From NCBI RefSeq assembly GCF_914484835.1, contig NZ_CAJZAR010000083.1, positions 26,865 to 90,864 of the forward strand: 64,000 bases of DNA, written 5' to 3'. The notes beneath the pieces were generated by a model that saw nothing but the letters and a program-made list of their open reading frames with translations, was not told where the DNA came from and did not search any database. Numbering within the stretch: position 1 is the first letter of the stretch; every line of letters starts with the position of its first letter. Positions 16,901-25,473 of this stretch are shown here, piece by piece. The stretch is from Paraburkholderia tropica (GTDB taxonomy: Bacteria; Pseudomonadota; Gammaproteobacteria; Burkholderiales; Burkholderiaceae). The translations under genes were made by a program, and so were the position numbers.

Positions 16901-18521
16901 GCTCGCCGAACTCACCGCCGCAGGACGCGCGACGCGCGTGCCGGTCGTGCACAACGAAAACGGCGACGAAGCCTTGTGGGTCAGCGTCGAGCGGCTCGCC
17001 TGCGTGCGCGCCGTCTATCCGCAGGCGCGCTGCGAACCGCCGCTTACGCCGCCGCCCGAGTACGACGAGCCGTGGACCGAAGACGCCGCGCTCGTCGAGC
17101 TGATCCGCGCGCGGCTTTCGGGTTTCGGGCCGCTGACCGTCGCGCAGATCGCGCGTCCGCTCGCGCTCGAAGCGAGCGTGGTTGCGCTCGCGCTGACGCG
17201 CCTCGAAGCCGAGGGCACGGTGATGCGCGGCCGCTTCACGCCGGGCGCGCGCGACGAGGAATGGTGCGAGCGTCACCTGCTCGCGCGCATTCATCGCTAC
17301 ACCGTGCGCAAGCTGCGCCGCGAAATCGAGCCGGTCGAGCGCCACGATTTCATGCGCTTCCTGTTCGAATGGCAGCACGTCGCGCGCGACGCACGCGGCT
17401 CGGGACGCGACGCGCTCGCGGCGATGCTCGAACAACTGGAAGGCTGGGAAGCGTCGGCGCTCGCGTGGGAGGACGAGATCCTGCCCGCGCGCATCGACGA
17501 TTACACGCCGATGCTGCTCGACGAACTCTGCCGCTCGGGACGCCTCGCCTGGGCGCGGCTGCCCGCGCGCGCGAGTGCGGCGTCGACGACCGTGCGCAGC
17601 ACGCCGGTCGTGTTGTTGCCGCGCCGCGAACTGGCGCGCTGGACCGCGCTGGTCGACGCGCCCGACACCAACGGGCTTTCGGCGCGCGCGCAACGCGTCT
17701 ACGCCGCGCTGCTGCGGCACGGCGCGATGTTCTTCGACGAACTGGCCGCCGATGCGCATCTGCTCGGCGTCGAACTCGAAAACGCGCTGGGCGAACTGGT
17801 GGCCGCCGGACTCGTGAACGCCGACAGCTTCGCCGGATTGCGCGCGCTCGTGAAGCCCGCTGCGAAGCGCAATGCGCATCACGGACGACGCAAACCGCGC
17901 GGCTTCGGCCCGCTCGCGGGCGGCATGGCGGACGCGGGACGGTGGGCGGTGCTGCGGCGCGTGGAACCGGATGATGAGCCGTCAGCCGCGACGGACAATG
18001 GCGGCGCGCGATCGACGCGCGTCGCGGCAGCGAATGCCGCGCGACGTCCGCCCGCCGCGCCGGAGTTGCTCGAACACATCGCGAACGTGCTGCTGCGCCG
18101 CTACGGCGTGGTGTGCTGGCAAGTGCTCGCGCGCGAGGCGGCGTGGCTGCCGCCGTGGCGCGATCTGCTGCGCGTGCTGCACCGGATGGAAGCGCGCGGA
18201 CAGGTGCGCGGCGGACGCTTCGTGACCGGGCTTTCAGGCGAGCAGTTCGCGCTGCCCGAAGCGGTCGCGTTGTTGCGCGACGTGCGGCGGCGCGGGGATC
18301 GTTCGGATGACGAAACGGTGTGCATCGCTGCCGTCGATCCGCTGAATCTGGTCGGGTCCGTGTTACCCGGCGAGAAGGTGCCCGCGGTCGCAGGCAATCG
18401 CCTCGCGTTTCGCGATGGCGTGCCCGTCGCCGCGCTGGTTGCGGGACGGTTCGAGTTTCGCGGCGAGTTCGACGAGGCGACGCGCGCTGAGTTGCGCGCC
18501 GCGCTGGCGAGGGGCGCGTAG
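13953..18521 (+). CDS. lhr: Full-length Lhr superfamily 2 DNA helicase
   Basis: A 1522-residue helicase, close to the 1538 residues of E. coli Lhr. The N-terminal ATPase core shows Walker A APTGSGKTLTAF (near residue 75), VDEIHALAGNKRG as the DExH box (near 200), LSATQKPIE, and motif VI RVGRSGHQVGG. The Lhr-core winged-helix and beta-barrel follow, then the long Lhr-CTD, repeating winged-helix folds to the C-terminus. The start at 13953 (MNPPSTV) is the last ATG before the conserved region; upstream in-frame codons lie in the promoter region shared with the AKR gene. Lhr is a 3'-to-5' helicase tied to DNA repair and, in some species, to a partner nuclease and phosphoesterase. No such partners lie here, so it stands alone. 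Confidence 0.95.
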   Translation: MNPPSTVSLQAAPSDPPHDPPTKPRRRRAAPGDDPLAQFHPAVAGWFRRSFDAPTAAQRAAWPLIASHRATLVAAPTGSGKTLTAFLAALDELVREGLANGGALPDTTLVVYVSPLKALSNDIRLNLEQPLAGIGEELARLKLPPVEIRTAVRTGDTPQPERAALRKRAPHILVTTPESLYVLLGSESGRRMLASARSVIVDEIHALAGNKRGAHLALSLERLDALCGRRLLRVGLSATQKPIETVARFLVGVGVGDGDEKNDARPAPACEIVDVGHARERDLALEVPPVPLEAVMANDVWERVYDRMAELVALHRTTLVFVNTRRMAERVARHLTDRLGSEVVAAHHGSLAREHRFEAEQRLKRGELRVLVATASLELGIDIGDVDLVVQIGSPRSIAAFLQRVGRSGHQVGGTPKGRLFPTSRDDLIECAALLDCVRRGELDRLALPHTPLDVLSQQIVAEVACEEWNEDALYALARRTAPFAALERAQFDAVLRMLAEGYTSRHGPRAAYLHRDVVSHTLRARRGARLVALTSGGTIPDNADYAVLLEPQGVQIGTVNEDFAVESLAGDVFQLGNASYRILRIEAGRVRVEDAQGQPPNIPFWLGEAPGRSDELSFAISRLRTQIETLLRECDDDSDAEPSSSKNAASATSIERAITWLIDTLNLDDASARQIVEYLARARQALTVLPSQDTLVMERFFDEAGGTQLVIHAPFGSRVNRAWGLALRKRFCRQFNFELQAAATEDAIILSLTGAHSFALDEVWRYLHSNSAEHLLVQALLDAPLFGVRWRWNATTALALPRQTGGRKTPPQIQRMRSEDLLAAVFPDQVACVENLAGEREIPTHPLVDQTLDDCLHDAMDTDAWLALLRRIESRGVALVTRDLSAPSPLAAEILTARPYAFLDDAPIEERRTQAVLSRRWSDPESADDLGALDADAIANVREEAWPQVRNADEMHDALSTLGALAHSEIGREPNARDWQTWLAELTAAGRATRVPVVHNENGDEALWVSVERLACVRAVYPQARCEPPLTPPPEYDEPWTEDAALVELIRARLSGFGPLTVAQIARPLALEASVVALALTRLEAEGTVMRGRFTPGARDEEWCERHLLARIHRYTVRKLRREIEPVERHDFMRFLFEWQHVARDARGSGRDALAAMLEQLEGWEASALAWEDEILPARIDDYTPMLLDELCRSGRLAWARLPARASAASTTVRSTPVVLLPRRELARWTALVDAPDTNGLSARAQRVYAALLRHGAMFFDELAADAHLLGVELENALGELVAAGLVNADSFAGLRALVKPAAKRNAHHGRRKPRGFGPLAGGMADAGRWAVLRRVEPDDEPSAATDNGGARSTRVAAANAARRPPAAPELLEHIANVLLRRYGVVCWQVLAREAAWLPPWRDLLRVLHRMEARGQVRGGRFVTGLSGEQFALPEAVALLRDVRRRGDRSDDETVCIAAVDPLNLVGSVLPGEKVPAVAGNRLAFRDGVPVAALVAGRFEFRGEFDEATRAELRAALARGA

Positions 18522-18868
18522 CGGTTGGGAGCGCGCTTCGGTTGCGGCTGCTTGACGGTGCCTGACGCTTCCGGGCTTCGGGGCCTCGGGCGCGGGCTTT
18601 TCGGTTAGCAGCGCCTGTCGCTTCGGTGTATGTGGCGTGGGCGCTTCAGGGCTGATTTCTTTACAGCGCAGCCGTCACTTCGTCTGCGACGCCATGCTTA
18701 ATGGCTGCGCGCGCGTGGAACTTTTCATCCCGCCTCCACACTCTGCAAGCCATGCATTGACGCATACGTTTCCTTTCCTCACCGACCTCGCCAATTCAGC
18801 CACATCGCGCGGGACTGGCAGTTAGTTGCAATTCGGAGTGTTTCGCGTAAACCGCACAAACCCGTCAG
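18522..18868. other. Gene-free stretch between lhr and the P-type ATPase
   Basis: No gene seen in any frame. The only structure is an 11-bp direct repeat CAGTTAGTTGC at 18820 and 18865, the second copy entering the ATPase stop region. No clear terminator. Confidence 0.4.
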
Positions 18869-21505
18869 TTAGTTGCGAACACGCCCCGCCACCGGTGCGC
18901 CGCCAAAATGCCGCCGCACCCGCAAACCGTTCGCGACCACCAGCAAACTGGCGCCGACATCGGCGAACACGGCCATCCAGAGCGTCGCCTCGCCCGCCAG
19001 CGCGAGCACGAGAAACACCGCCTTGATGCCCAGCGCCAGCGCGATGTTCTGCATCAGCACCGCCGACACCTTGCGGCTCAAGCCCACGAACGCCGCGATC
19101 TTGCGCGGATCGTCGTCCATGATCGCGACGTCGGCGGTTTCGAGCGCCGTCGCCGTGCCCGCCGCGCCCATCGCGAAGCCGATGTCGGCGCGCGCTAGCG
19201 CGGGCGCGTCGTTCACGCCGTCGCCGACCATCGCCGTCATGCCGTGGCGCGCCGACAGATCGGCGACCGCGTCCTGCTTGTCCTGCGGCAGCAGATTGCC
19301 GCGCGCGTCGTCGATGCCGAGCTGCGCCGCGATCGCGCGCGCCGTCGCCGGGTTATCGCCGGTCAGCATGACGGGCGTCACGCCGAGTTGCTTGAGCGCG
19401 CGCACGGCGTCCGCGCTTTCGGGCCGCACGGCGTCGGCGACCGCGAACAGCGCGACGGCCTCGCGCGGCGAACACAGCACGATCGCCGTCTTGCCCTGCG
19501 TTTCGAGCGCTGCGAGGCGCGCTTCGAGATCCGGCGAGCACACGCCCAGCGACTCGACGAGCCGATGATTGCCGAGATGCCAGATCTCGCCCGCGACGCG
19601 CCCCGTCACGCCAAGCCCGTTGAGCACCGCGAAATCGCCGACGGAGGCCAGCGCGACCTGAGCGCCCTGCGCATCGCGCGCCCGCCAGCCCGCGACGACG
19701 GCGCGCGCGACCGGATGCGCGCTTGCGTCGTCGAGACTCGCGGCGAGATGCAGCGCGTCCTCGACGGGCAACGCGCCGAGCGCGACCGCATCGGTCAGCA
19801 CCGGCTCGCCGCGCGTGAGCGTGCCGGTCTTGTCGAGCGCGACGGCCTTGAGCAGCCGGCCGCGTTCGAGCCACACGCCGCCCTTCACGAGCATGCCCGC
19901 GCGGGCCGCAGCGGCGAGGCCGCTCACCACCGTGACGGGCGTCGAAACGACCAGCGCGCACGGGCACGCGATCACCAGCAGCACGAGCGACTTGTAGAGC
20001 CACGCGCTCCACGCGCCGCCGAACGCGAGCGGCCCGGCCACCGCGATCAGCACCGCCAGCGCGACGACGGCGGGCGTGTAGTAGCGCGCGAACTGATCGA
20101 CGAAACGCTGCGTGGGCGCGCGCTGCGCCTGCGCCTGCTGGACCGCCGCCGCGATGCGCGCGAGCGTGCTGTCACGCGCGATCGCCGTCACGCGTGCCTC
20201 CACGACGCCATCGACGACGATGCTGCCCGCGTAGAGCGCATCGCCTGGCGCCTTGTCGACGGGCAGGCTTTCGCCGGTGATGGGCGCCTGGTCGAGCGCG
20301 GCGCGGCCCGACTCGACGCGCGCATCGAGCGGCACGCGCTCGCCGGTACGCACGCGGATGCGGCTGCCCACGGCGACGTCGGCGACCGCGAGCGTGCGCC
20401 ATTCGGTTTCGGCGCTCCAGACTTCGGCGGTTTCGGGCGCGAGCGCGGTCAGCGAGCGGATCGCGTGGCGCGCGCGTTCGAGCGAGAGCGCCTCGATTTC
20501 CTCGGCGAGCGCGAACAGGAACACGACCATCGCCGCTTCCGGCCACTTGCCGATGACGATTGCGCCGGCCACCGCCAGCGACATCAGGAAGTAGATGTTG
20601 ATCGTGACGTTCTTGAGCGCGATCCAGCCCTTGCGCAGCGTCGGCAAGCCCGCGCAGAGCAGCGAAACGACCGCGCAGATCAGGACCGGCACGCCGGTTT
20701 CGTGGCCCGTGGTCCACGCGAGGATTTCCGCGGCCGCGGCGGCGACGCCGCTCGCGGCGAGCAGCAGCTTCTGGCGCAGCGCGAGGCCGACGGTCGGCTC
20801 GGGCGCGGAGGCGGCGTTCGCGGCGGGGTCGTCGGCGAGCGGACGCGGCGCCATGTCGAGCGCGTGCAACGCGGCTTCGAGCGGCTGCGCATCGGGCAGA
20901 CGGTGATAGACGGTCAGTTCGCGCGCGAGCAGGTCGAAGTCGAGCCGCGCGACGCCCGGCATCGGTTCGAGCCGGTTGCGGATCAGCCGCTCCTCGGTCG
21001 GGCAGTCCATGTTGTCGATGCGGTAGCGCGCCCGCTGCGTGCCGTCGGGCGCGGGTTCCAGCGCGCGTTGACGGTCGGCGGGTTGCGGCGCGGATCCGTG
21101 GCAGCAGGATGAGGCGGCGTGCGAGTGGTCGTGATCGGCGTGATCGGCGTGATCGTGTGAGTGATCGTGGGCGTGCGAGTGGTCGTGAGCCGCATGGTCC
21201 GCGTGATCGTGACCATGATCGGCGTGACCGTGACCGTGCGCGTGCTCATGGTCCTGCACGTGCTCGTGGCAGTGATCGCCGCAAGCCTGCGCGACCGGCG
21301 CCACCTCCACCGCCTTGTGCGCCCCGCTGTCGTGATCGTCGTGATCGCCATGGCACCCGCAGGCAGGCTCGTGATCGTGCCCCGCTTGCTTCGACTGCTT
21401 CGATGCCGCGCCCGATGCCGAACCGACGCCGTCCGCGCCCGGCGTATCGGCGCGCGCCCGATATCGGCAAGCGAGCACCAACCGCGACAAGAATGCCTGA
21501 CCCAT
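18869..21505 (-). CDS. cadA: Cd/Zn/Pb-translocating P1B-type ATPase with His-rich N-terminus
   Basis: An 878-residue inner-membrane metal exporter. Residues about 40-140 are an extreme His/Asp/Cys-rich stretch (GHDHEPACGCHGDHDDHD, DHSHDHADHADHDHSH). A single HMA-like domain follows, with NMDCPTEE instead of CxxC. Membrane helices and catalytic motifs are complete: ITGESLPVDK, metal site IACPCALVVSTP, phosphorylation site DKTGTLT and hinge VGDGVNDAPAL. CPC plus the MDCPTEE signature points to divalent soft metals (Cd, Zn, Pb) rather than Cu. It is divergent from a MerR/CadR-type gene and read from a MerR-type promoter. The start has GGGAG upstream. Confidence 0.95.
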   Translation of the reverse strand: MGQAFLSRLVLACRYRARADTPGADGVGSASGAASKQSKQAGHDHEPACGCHGDHDDHDSGAHKAVEVAPVAQACGDHCHEHVQDHEHAHGHGHADHGHDHADHAAHDHSHAHDHSHDHADHADHDHSHAASSCCHGSAPQPADRQRALEPAPDGTQRARYRIDNMDCPTEERLIRNRLEPMPGVARLDFDLLARELTVYHRLPDAQPLEAALHALDMAPRPLADDPAANAASAPEPTVGLALRQKLLLAASGVAAAAAEILAWTTGHETGVPVLICAVVSLLCAGLPTLRKGWIALKNVTINIYFLMSLAVAGAIVIGKWPEAAMVVFLFALAEEIEALSLERARHAIRSLTALAPETAEVWSAETEWRTLAVADVAVGSRIRVRTGERVPLDARVESGRAALDQAPITGESLPVDKAPGDALYAGSIVVDGVVEARVTAIARDSTLARIAAAVQQAQAQRAPTQRFVDQFARYYTPAVVALAVLIAVAGPLAFGGAWSAWLYKSLVLLVIACPCALVVSTPVTVVSGLAAAARAGMLVKGGVWLERGRLLKAVALDKTGTLTRGEPVLTDAVALGALPVEDALHLAASLDDASAHPVARAVVAGWRARDAQGAQVALASVGDFAVLNGLGVTGRVAGEIWHLGNHRLVESLGVCSPDLEARLAALETQGKTAIVLCSPREAVALFAVADAVRPESADAVRALKQLGVTPVMLTGDNPATARAIAAQLGIDDARGNLLPQDKQDAVADLSARHGMTAMVGDGVNDAPALARADIGFAMGAAGTATALETADVAIMDDDPRKIAAFVGLSRKVSAVLMQNIALALGIKAVFLVLALAGEATLWMAVFADVGASLLVVANGLRVRRHFGGAPVAGRVRN

Positions 21506-21533
21506 GGCCGAGTTCTCCCAAAGATGACAGAAT

Positions 21534-21565
21534 CATTGGACAGCCTGTAGTCGCTACAGGGTCAA
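21534..21565 (-). promoter_or_regulatory. MerR-type metal-responsive promoter and operator for cadA
   Basis: On the minus strand TTGACC (21565-21560) and TCCAAT (21539-21534) are separated by 20 bases, longer than the usual 17. The dyad CCTGTAG-TCG-CTACAGG (21544-21560) fills the spacer. Such an over-long spacer with a central dyad is typical of MerR-family promoters (CadR, PbrR, ZntR), where the activator untwists the DNA when metal binds. Confidence 0.85.
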
Positions 21566-21587
21566 GCCATTTTTGGGGACTGTGACG

Positions 21588-22070
21588 ATGAGAATCGGTG
21601 AACTGGCGCGCCACGCGCACTGCGACGTGGAAACCGTGCGCTTCTACGAGCGCGAGGGCCTGCTCGACGAACCCGCGCGCGAAACCAACGGCTACCGCAG
21701 CTACACGGCCGCGCACGCCGCGCAACTGAACTTCATCCGCCATTGCCGTTCGCTGGGCATCGGTCTCGCCGACATCCGCACGCTACGGCGCTTTCAGGCG
21801 GACCCGAGCCAGCCTTGCGATGAGGTCAACGACCTGATCGACAGCCAGATCGCGCGCATTCATCAACAGATCGAATCGATGCGCACGCTCGAACAGCAAC
21901 TACGCACGCTGCGCGAAAGCTGCCATGCGCACCACAGCAGCAGCGCCGAGTGCGGAATCATGAAGAATCTCGAGCAGCCGATCGACGAGGAAAACTGCTC
22001 GTGCCACGCGGATACGCCTCATGCGGATGGCGTGCCGCTCGACACGCCCGCGCTCCACTCGCACCACTGA
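21588..22070 (+). CDS. cadR: MerR-family metal-responsive regulator (CadR/PbrR type)
   Basis: A 160-residue activator. Start MRIGELARHAHCDVETVRFYEREGLL is the MerR winged helix-turn-helix, followed by NGYRSYTAAHAAQLNFIRHCRSLGI and a long dimerisation helix. Metal-ligand candidates are Cys in SQPCDEVNDLIDSQ and the C-terminal CHAHHSSSAEC pair, the arrangement of the Cd/Pb subgroup. A further Cys/His-rich tail (CSCHADTPHADG, HSHH) extends beyond it, as in CadR. I chose ATG 21588 over a TTG at 21573. It is divergent from the ATPase over an 82-bp gap with the operator, so it most likely controls that gene and itself. Confidence 0.92.
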   Translation: MRIGELARHAHCDVETVRFYEREGLLDEPARETNGYRSYTAAHAAQLNFIRHCRSLGIGLADIRTLRRFQADPSQPCDEVNDLIDSQIARIHQQIESMRTLEQQLRTLRESCHAHHSSSAECGIMKNLEQPIDEENCSCHADTPHADGVPLDTPALHSHH

Positions 22071-22183
22071 CTTGCGCAAGACGAGCCACGCCCGTCTCGC
22101 CGGTCACCTTTCGCCGCCCACCGCGACGCTTCACCCGGAACCTTCCCGGCAAAGCATCGCGACAAAACTACCGCTTCAACGCA

Positions 22184-23644
22184 TCAAGGCGCCTTGGCGA
22201 TCACTTCGGCCACGGTCGCCGTGAGCTTCTTCGCGTAGGGCACGTGCAGGAACTCGTTCGGCCCGTGCGCATTCGACTTCGGGCCGAGCACGCCGCAGAC
22301 CATGAACTGCGATTTCGGGAAACCGGCTTGCAGCACGTTCATCAGCGGGATCGTGCCGCCCTGGCCCAGATACGCGCAGTCGGCGCCGAAATGCGTGCGC
22401 GAGGCGTCGTCGAGCGCGCCTGCCAGCCACGGCGCGAGATCGGGCGCGCTCCAGCCGTTGGCCGCGCCGGCGTCGGGCTTGAACGTGACCTTCGCGTTAT
22501 ACGGCGGGTCGAGTTCCAGCAGCGCCTTCAGTTCCGCCACCGCCTTCGACGCCTCCACGAGCGGCGGCAGCCGCAGCGAGAGCTTGAACGCCGTACGCGG
22601 ACGCAGCACGTTGCCCGCGTCGGCGAGCGCGGGCAGGCCCGCCGCGCCCGTCACGGACAGCGAGGGCCGCCACGTCGAATCGAGCAGCGCCTGCTGCGGA
22701 TCGCTGGTGGTGGGCAGCACGCGGCGGCCGTCCTGGCCGCACGCCCAGGGCATGCTTTTCCAGACGTTTTCGCCGAGGATCTGCGCGGTGGCCTCCGCCT
22801 CCGACAGCCGCCGCGAAGGAATCGCGCAATGGAAGCCCTTGGGCAGCAGCGTGCCGCTCGCCGAATCTTCGAGCCGCTCGAACAACTGCCGCATGATGCG
22901 GAAGCTCGACGGCGCGATACCGCCATACGAGCCCGAGTGAATGCCCTCCTCCAGCACCTCCACTTCGAGATCGCCGGAGACGAGCCCGCGCAGCGACGTG
23001 GTGAGCCAGAGCTGGTCGTAATTGCCCGCGCCGGAATCGAGACACACCACGAGCCCCACGTTGCCGAGACGCTCGCGCAGCGCATCGACATACGGCAGCA
23101 GGTCGTAGCTGCCCGACTCCTCGCAGGTTTCGATCAGGCCCACGCAACGCGGACGCTCGATGCCCTGCGCGTCGAGCGCCGCCAGCGCCGTGACGCTCGC
23201 GTAGATCGCATAGCCGTCGTCCGCGCCGCCGCGCCCGTAGAGGCGGCCGTCTTCGAGCTTGGGCGTCCACGGGCCGAGGTCGTTACGCCAGCCCGCGAAC
23301 TCGGGCTGCTTGTCCAGATGGCCGTACAGCACGACGGTTTCGCTGCTGCCCGAACGCGTGGCCGGAGCCTCGAAGAAGATCACCGGCGTGCGGCCCGCCA
23401 GCCTGACGATTTCGAGCTTGAGGCCGCGCACCGGCTGCTGCTCGGCCCACTGCGCCGCTTCCTGCACGACGCGCTCCAGATAGCCGTGCTTCGCCCAGTC
23501 GGGATCGAACGCCGGACTCTTCGCGGGCACGGCGATGTAGTCCGTGAGCGCGGGCACGATTTCGTCGTTCCACTTGCGCTCGACGAAGGCGCGCAGGGCG
23601 TCGTGATCGAGTTGACGGGTGTCCTCTGTCGTGTCTGAGCTCAT
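22184..23644 (-). CDS. M20-family metallopeptidase (dipeptidase-like)
   Basis: A 486-residue zinc peptidase. The family metal and catalytic motifs are VVLYGHLDKQPE (His and Asp), LYGRGGADDGYAIY (bridging Asp), LIETCEESGS (the Glu pair) and VCLDSGAGN. An inserted dimerisation domain lies in the middle, with NEFLHVPYAKKL near the C-terminus. Length and the HLDKQPE/GRGGADDGY wording resemble carnosinase/succinyl-diaminopimelate-like M20 dipeptidases. The start at 23644 (MSSDTTED) has AGGAA upstream. Convergent with the MerR gene; its immediate neighbours do not suggest a pathway. Confidence 0.9.
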   Translation of the reverse strand: MSSDTTEDTRQLDHDALRAFVERKWNDEIVPALTDYIAVPAKSPAFDPDWAKHGYLERVVQEAAQWAEQQPVRGLKLEIVRLAGRTPVIFFEAPATRSGSSETVVLYGHLDKQPEFAGWRNDLGPWTPKLEDGRLYGRGGADDGYAIYASVTALAALDAQGIERPRCVGLIETCEESGSYDLLPYVDALRERLGNVGLVVCLDSGAGNYDQLWLTTSLRGLVSGDLEVEVLEEGIHSGSYGGIAPSSFRIMRQLFERLEDSASGTLLPKGFHCAIPSRRLSEAEATAQILGENVWKSMPWACGQDGRRVLPTTSDPQQALLDSTWRPSLSVTGAAGLPALADAGNVLRPRTAFKLSLRLPPLVEASKAVAELKALLELDPPYNAKVTFKPDAGAANGWSAPDLAPWLAGALDDASRTHFGADCAYLGQGGTIPLMNVLQAGFPKSQFMVCGVLGPKSNAHGPNEFLHVPYAKKLTATVAEVIAKAP

Positions 23645-23871
23645 GGCGGGCATTCCTGCGAAGAAAAACCCGATGATAGACCCGAACGGCCGTCCGGCGG
23701 CGGGTTCGCCAAAAACGTTGGCCATCCGGCCAGGACGATAACGCGGCAAACCCAGGACGCGTAAAGAGCAGACAAAAGACCAATAGACACCAATAAAGGA
23801 CAATTCAGCGCGCGACGCCGATCCGCGCGACAATGACTCATCGGCGGCGCCCCATCCACGGAGGATCGACC

Positions 23872-24204
23872 ATGGCGAGCCATTCCATCTTCGAGATCGT
23901 CGTGCTGCTCGCGGCGGTCGTGGTCTACTTCCTGCCCGCGCTGATCGCGGACAAGCGCGCGCGTCACGACCTGCTGACGATCGCGCTGTTCAATGCGGTG
24001 ATCGGCTGGACGGTGCTGGGCTGGCTGCTCGCGCTCTACTGGGCGCTGCAGCCCAATCCGCCCAAGGATCTCGGCGGCAACGTCAAGGTGCGCAGCCGCC
24101 GCGTCGGCATGCTGCTGTTTTCGCGCCGCCTCGACGACCGCGTTCAGGCGCGCGACGCCCGCCGCGATCCGGACAACGCCGACCGCGAACGCTCCTCGCA
24201 CTGA
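23872..24204 (+). CDS. Small membrane protein of the superinfection-immunity-like family
   Basis: A 110-residue protein with two hydrophobic helices: IFEIVVLLAAVVVYFLPALI, then LLTIALFNAVIGWTVLGWLLALYWAL. A charged cytoplasmic tail follows. The spacing (helix, ADKRxRHxxxxxIxxxNxxxGWTxxGWxxALxWA) fits the Imm_superinfect family, named after phage T4 Imm but widespread in bacterial genomes with unclear function. GGAGG precedes the ATG at 23872. Divergent from the M20 gene; stands alone. Confidence 0.75.
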   Translation: MASHSIFEIVVLLAAVVVYFLPALIADKRARHDLLTIALFNAVIGWTVLGWLLALYWALQPNPPKDLGGNVKVRSRRVGMLLFSRRLDDRVQARDARRDPDNADRERSSH

Positions 24205-24435
24205 ACGCGGCCTGTTAGAGCACACGCCGAACACGCTGCAAACGCCACAAGGCTTCACAGCCTCGCTCACGCCCAACCCCGCCCTGGCCGGATGGCCAAC
24301 GTCGCCTGAAAGCCGCGCACGCGGATGCGGCGCATGAAATAATCGGTCTATTGCGTTCGTGCCCGACTAGTTAATAGTTTCGCGGCCCGGGCTCACCCTC
24401 CCCGTAACGTCAACCGCATGCCCACGGAGCCCGCT

Positions 24436-25068
24436 ATGCCCCATGTCGCCCCGCTGTTCGCCTTTGCCGCTGTCGCCCTCGGCATGGCGCTCACGCCCGG
24501 ACCCAACATGATCTATCTGATCTCGCGTTCGATCTGCCAGGGGCGCAAGGCGGGTCTCATTTCGCTAGGCGGCGTCGCGCTCGGCTTCATCTTCTATATG
24601 TTGTGCGCCGCTTTCGGCATTACCGCGCTGCTCATGGCCGTGCCGTTCGCCTACGACGCGCTGCGCCTCGGCGGCGCGCTCTATCTGGCGTGGCTCGCGT
24701 GGCAAACGCTCAAGCCGGGCGGCCGCTCGCCGTTCCAGGTGCGCGAACTCACGCCGGACCGCCCCGGCAAGCTGTTCCTGATGGGCTTCGTCACGAACCT
24801 GCTGAATCCGAAGGTGGCGATCCTGTATCTCTCGCTGCTGCCGCAGTTCATCGACCCCTCGCGCGGCAGCGTGCTCACGCAGTCGATCGAACTCGGCGCG
24901 GTGCAGATCGCGCTTTCCGTGACGATAAACGCAGCCGCCGCGATCACGGCGGGCACGATCGCGTCGTTCCTCGCGGGCCGCCCGAAGTGGCTCGCGCTCC
25001 AGCGTTATCTGATGGGAACGGTGTTGGCCGGTCTGGCCGTGCGGATCGCCGCCGAAGGGCAGCGCTAA
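24436..25068 (+). CDS. LysE/RhtB-family amino-acid exporter
   Basis: A 210-residue inner-membrane exporter with about six hydrophobic segments. The family signature is MALTPGPNMIYLISRSICQGRKAG near residue 20, with MGFVTNLLNPKVAILYLSLLPQF in the middle. Such proteins export basic or small neutral amino acids or homoserine lactones; the substrate cannot be told. I chose ATG 24436 (MPHVAPLF), which has GGAG nine bases upstream, over an ATG at 24418. Single gene with no regulator adjacent. Confidence 0.9.
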   Translation: MPHVAPLFAFAAVALGMALTPGPNMIYLISRSICQGRKAGLISLGGVALGFIFYMLCAAFGITALLMAVPFAYDALRLGGALYLAWLAWQTLKPGGRSPFQVRELTPDRPGKLFLMGFVTNLLNPKVAILYLSLLPQFIDPSRGSVLTQSIELGAVQIALSVTINAAAAITAGTIASFLAGRPKWLALQRYLMGTVLAGLAVRIAAEGQR

Positions 25069-25182
25069 GCCGCTCATCGAGCCGCGAAGAGGGTTTGCTG
25101 AATCTACGTTGCTGAATACGGGCGGATAGACAGACCGATGCAGATGGCGCGCGGCATCAACCGCGAGCCGTCTGCGCACGGA

Positions 25183-25473
25183 TCAACGGTGGTTGGCCAC
25201 GCGCGCAGCCGGCATGCGCAGCTTCACGGAGCCAGCCGGAATCGAGCGCGGCTCGATGCGGACCATGTCCTGCGCGAACATGTCCTGACGCAGTTCGCCC
25301 TGTTCGTCGAACCATTGGCAGATCAGCCAGTGACCATTGGCGAAGCCCACCGGGCCCGCATACATGACCGTCATGCGCGGTCCGCCCGACTTGAGGGTCA
25401 CCACATCGCCAATGCCGGACTGGATGGCAGGCAGGCTCTCGGCTAGCGCAAGCTCCAAAGTCGTATCAAGCAT
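25183..25473 (-). CDS. YodC/DUF2158-like small protein
   Basis: A 96-residue protein whose centre reads GIGDVVTLKSGGPRMTV, followed by WLICQWFDEQGE and the FAQDMVRIEP end. This is the pattern of the YodC family (GDVVxLKSGGPxMTV...CxWF). The family is small, cytoplasmic and of unknown function. The start at 25473 has GGGGAA upstream. A basic C-terminal tail (KLRMPAARVANHR) goes beyond the usual domain. Confidence 0.8.
   Translation of the reverse strand: MLDTTLELALAESLPAIQSGIGDVVTLKSGGPRMTVMYAGPVGFANGHWLICQWFDEQGELRQDMFAQDMVRIEPRSIPAGSVKLRMPAARVANHR

Noticed and set aside
15885..17882. Long leftward open frame inside lhr
   Set aside because: Shadow of the helicase C-terminal region; composition typical of antisense GC-rich frames.
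19244..21112. Long rightward open frame opposite the metal ATPase
   Set aside because: Antisense shadow, Arg/Asp/His biased, no domain.
21115..21365. Direct repeats in this stretch as a CRISPR or non-coding repeat array
   Set aside because: The repeats encode the His/Asp-rich N-terminus of the metal ATPase in frame.
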